Assembly: GCF_002295105.1 (NCBI RefSeq)
Contig: NZ_NSGH01000023.1
Location: 1 to 32,304, forward strand
DNA: 32,304 bases
Direction of reading: 5' to 3'
Origin: Salimicrobium humidisoli
GTDB lineage: Bacteria; Bacillota; Bacilli; Bacillales; Halobacillaceae
The position numbers and the translations under genes were made by a program. The notes beneath the pieces were generated by a model. It did no database searches and was not told the DNA's origin. It saw only the letters and a program-made list of their open reading frames with translations. This document shows, piece after piece, positions 32,278 to 32,304 of the stretch (position 1 is the first letter of the stretch; each line of letters starts with the position of its first letter).

Positions 32278-32304
32278 ATGACCCAACTTAATTTTACCGT
32301 AAAC
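32278..32304 (+). CDS. IS256-family transposase, N-terminal fragment at window edge
   Basis: The visible residues MTQLNFTVN match the usual start of IS256-type Mutator-like transposases (MTQ-hydrophobic-xFT). AGGAGG ends 7 nt before this ATG; another ATG lies 3 nt upstream. The catalytic DDE residues lie beyond the window. Confidence 0.8.

Larger units (their letters stand above)
32179..32304 (+). mobile_element. Left end of an IS256-family insertion sequence, cut by the window edge
   Basis: The 26 bp at 32179-32204 start GATTGAGTCC and continue ATATAATTGTGTAAAA. They match the left terminal repeat of IS256 as I remember it (GATAAAGTCC, GTATAATTGTGTAAAA) at nearly all positions. The spacing and order of the TACAATGTTTT segment, the AGGAGG site and the ATG are also those of IS256. 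Confidence 0.85.

Overview
This window looks like chromosomal DNA of a moderately halophilic or alkaliphilic member of the Bacillaceae. Base composition is about half G+C by eye, proteins are rich in Asp and Glu, and ribosome binding sites are strong GGAGG types. Bacillus-type features are present throughout: an FMN riboswitch on a ribDEBAH operon, a yybP-ykoY Mn2+ riboswitch on terC, Fur and CodY-like boxes, SE1561- and SE1832-type small proteins, and a CssRS/HtrA module. The genus cannot be fixed from the sequence alone. All similarity statements come from recognising motifs, not from a database search.

Layout. 1-5340: the riboflavin operon on the minus strand (promoter, FMN riboswitch with two hairpin terminators, ribD, ribE, ribBA, ribH), ending in a photolyase gene one base after ribH. 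5370-7226: a divergent GH13 alpha-glucosidase with two LacI-type operator-like sites 50 bp apart. 7245-9241: a ManNAcA pair, UDP-ManNAc dehydrogenase and a GT26 glycosyltransferase. 9394-11000: Mn2+ riboswitch, terC, a small SE1561-like gene and an OsmC-type gene. 11197-12267: AI-2E family permease. 12349-15353: a TRAP transporter (dctQ-dctM-dctP) whose binding-protein gene appears to start with ATT. 15665-19360: a 58-aa coiled-coil protein, a CPA1-type cation/proton antiporter with an RCK-like tail, and brnQ. 19423-24620: a small zinc-ribbon protein, an M29 aminopeptidase, an ABC-F translation factor and an alanine/glycine:cation symporter.

24777-26470 is the least ordinary part. It holds an unrecognised 111-aa exported protein, then the fossil of an iron ABC importer: an intact Fur-box promoter and lipoprotein leader fused to the tail of the ATPase gene and frameshifted. 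Next come a structured repeat and an acyl-CoA thioesterase. 26544-29843 is a CssRS-like two-component system divergent from an HtrA protease. 29844-30330 holds two more copies of the structured repeat, whose stems covary between copies, and a run of hairpins that may be a separate structured RNA. 30376-32119 holds a TM2-domain protein and cardiolipin synthase. The right edge enters an IS256-family insertion sequence at about 32179.

Functionally the window is mostly core metabolism plus ion, osmotic and envelope adaptation: Na+-coupled amino-acid and TRAP uptake, a cation/H+ antiporter, an acidic wall polymer, cardiolipin and envelope quality control. The accessory signals of most interest are the covarying repeat family, the ferric-importer fossil, the ATT start of dctP and the coupling of the photolyase to lumazine synthase.
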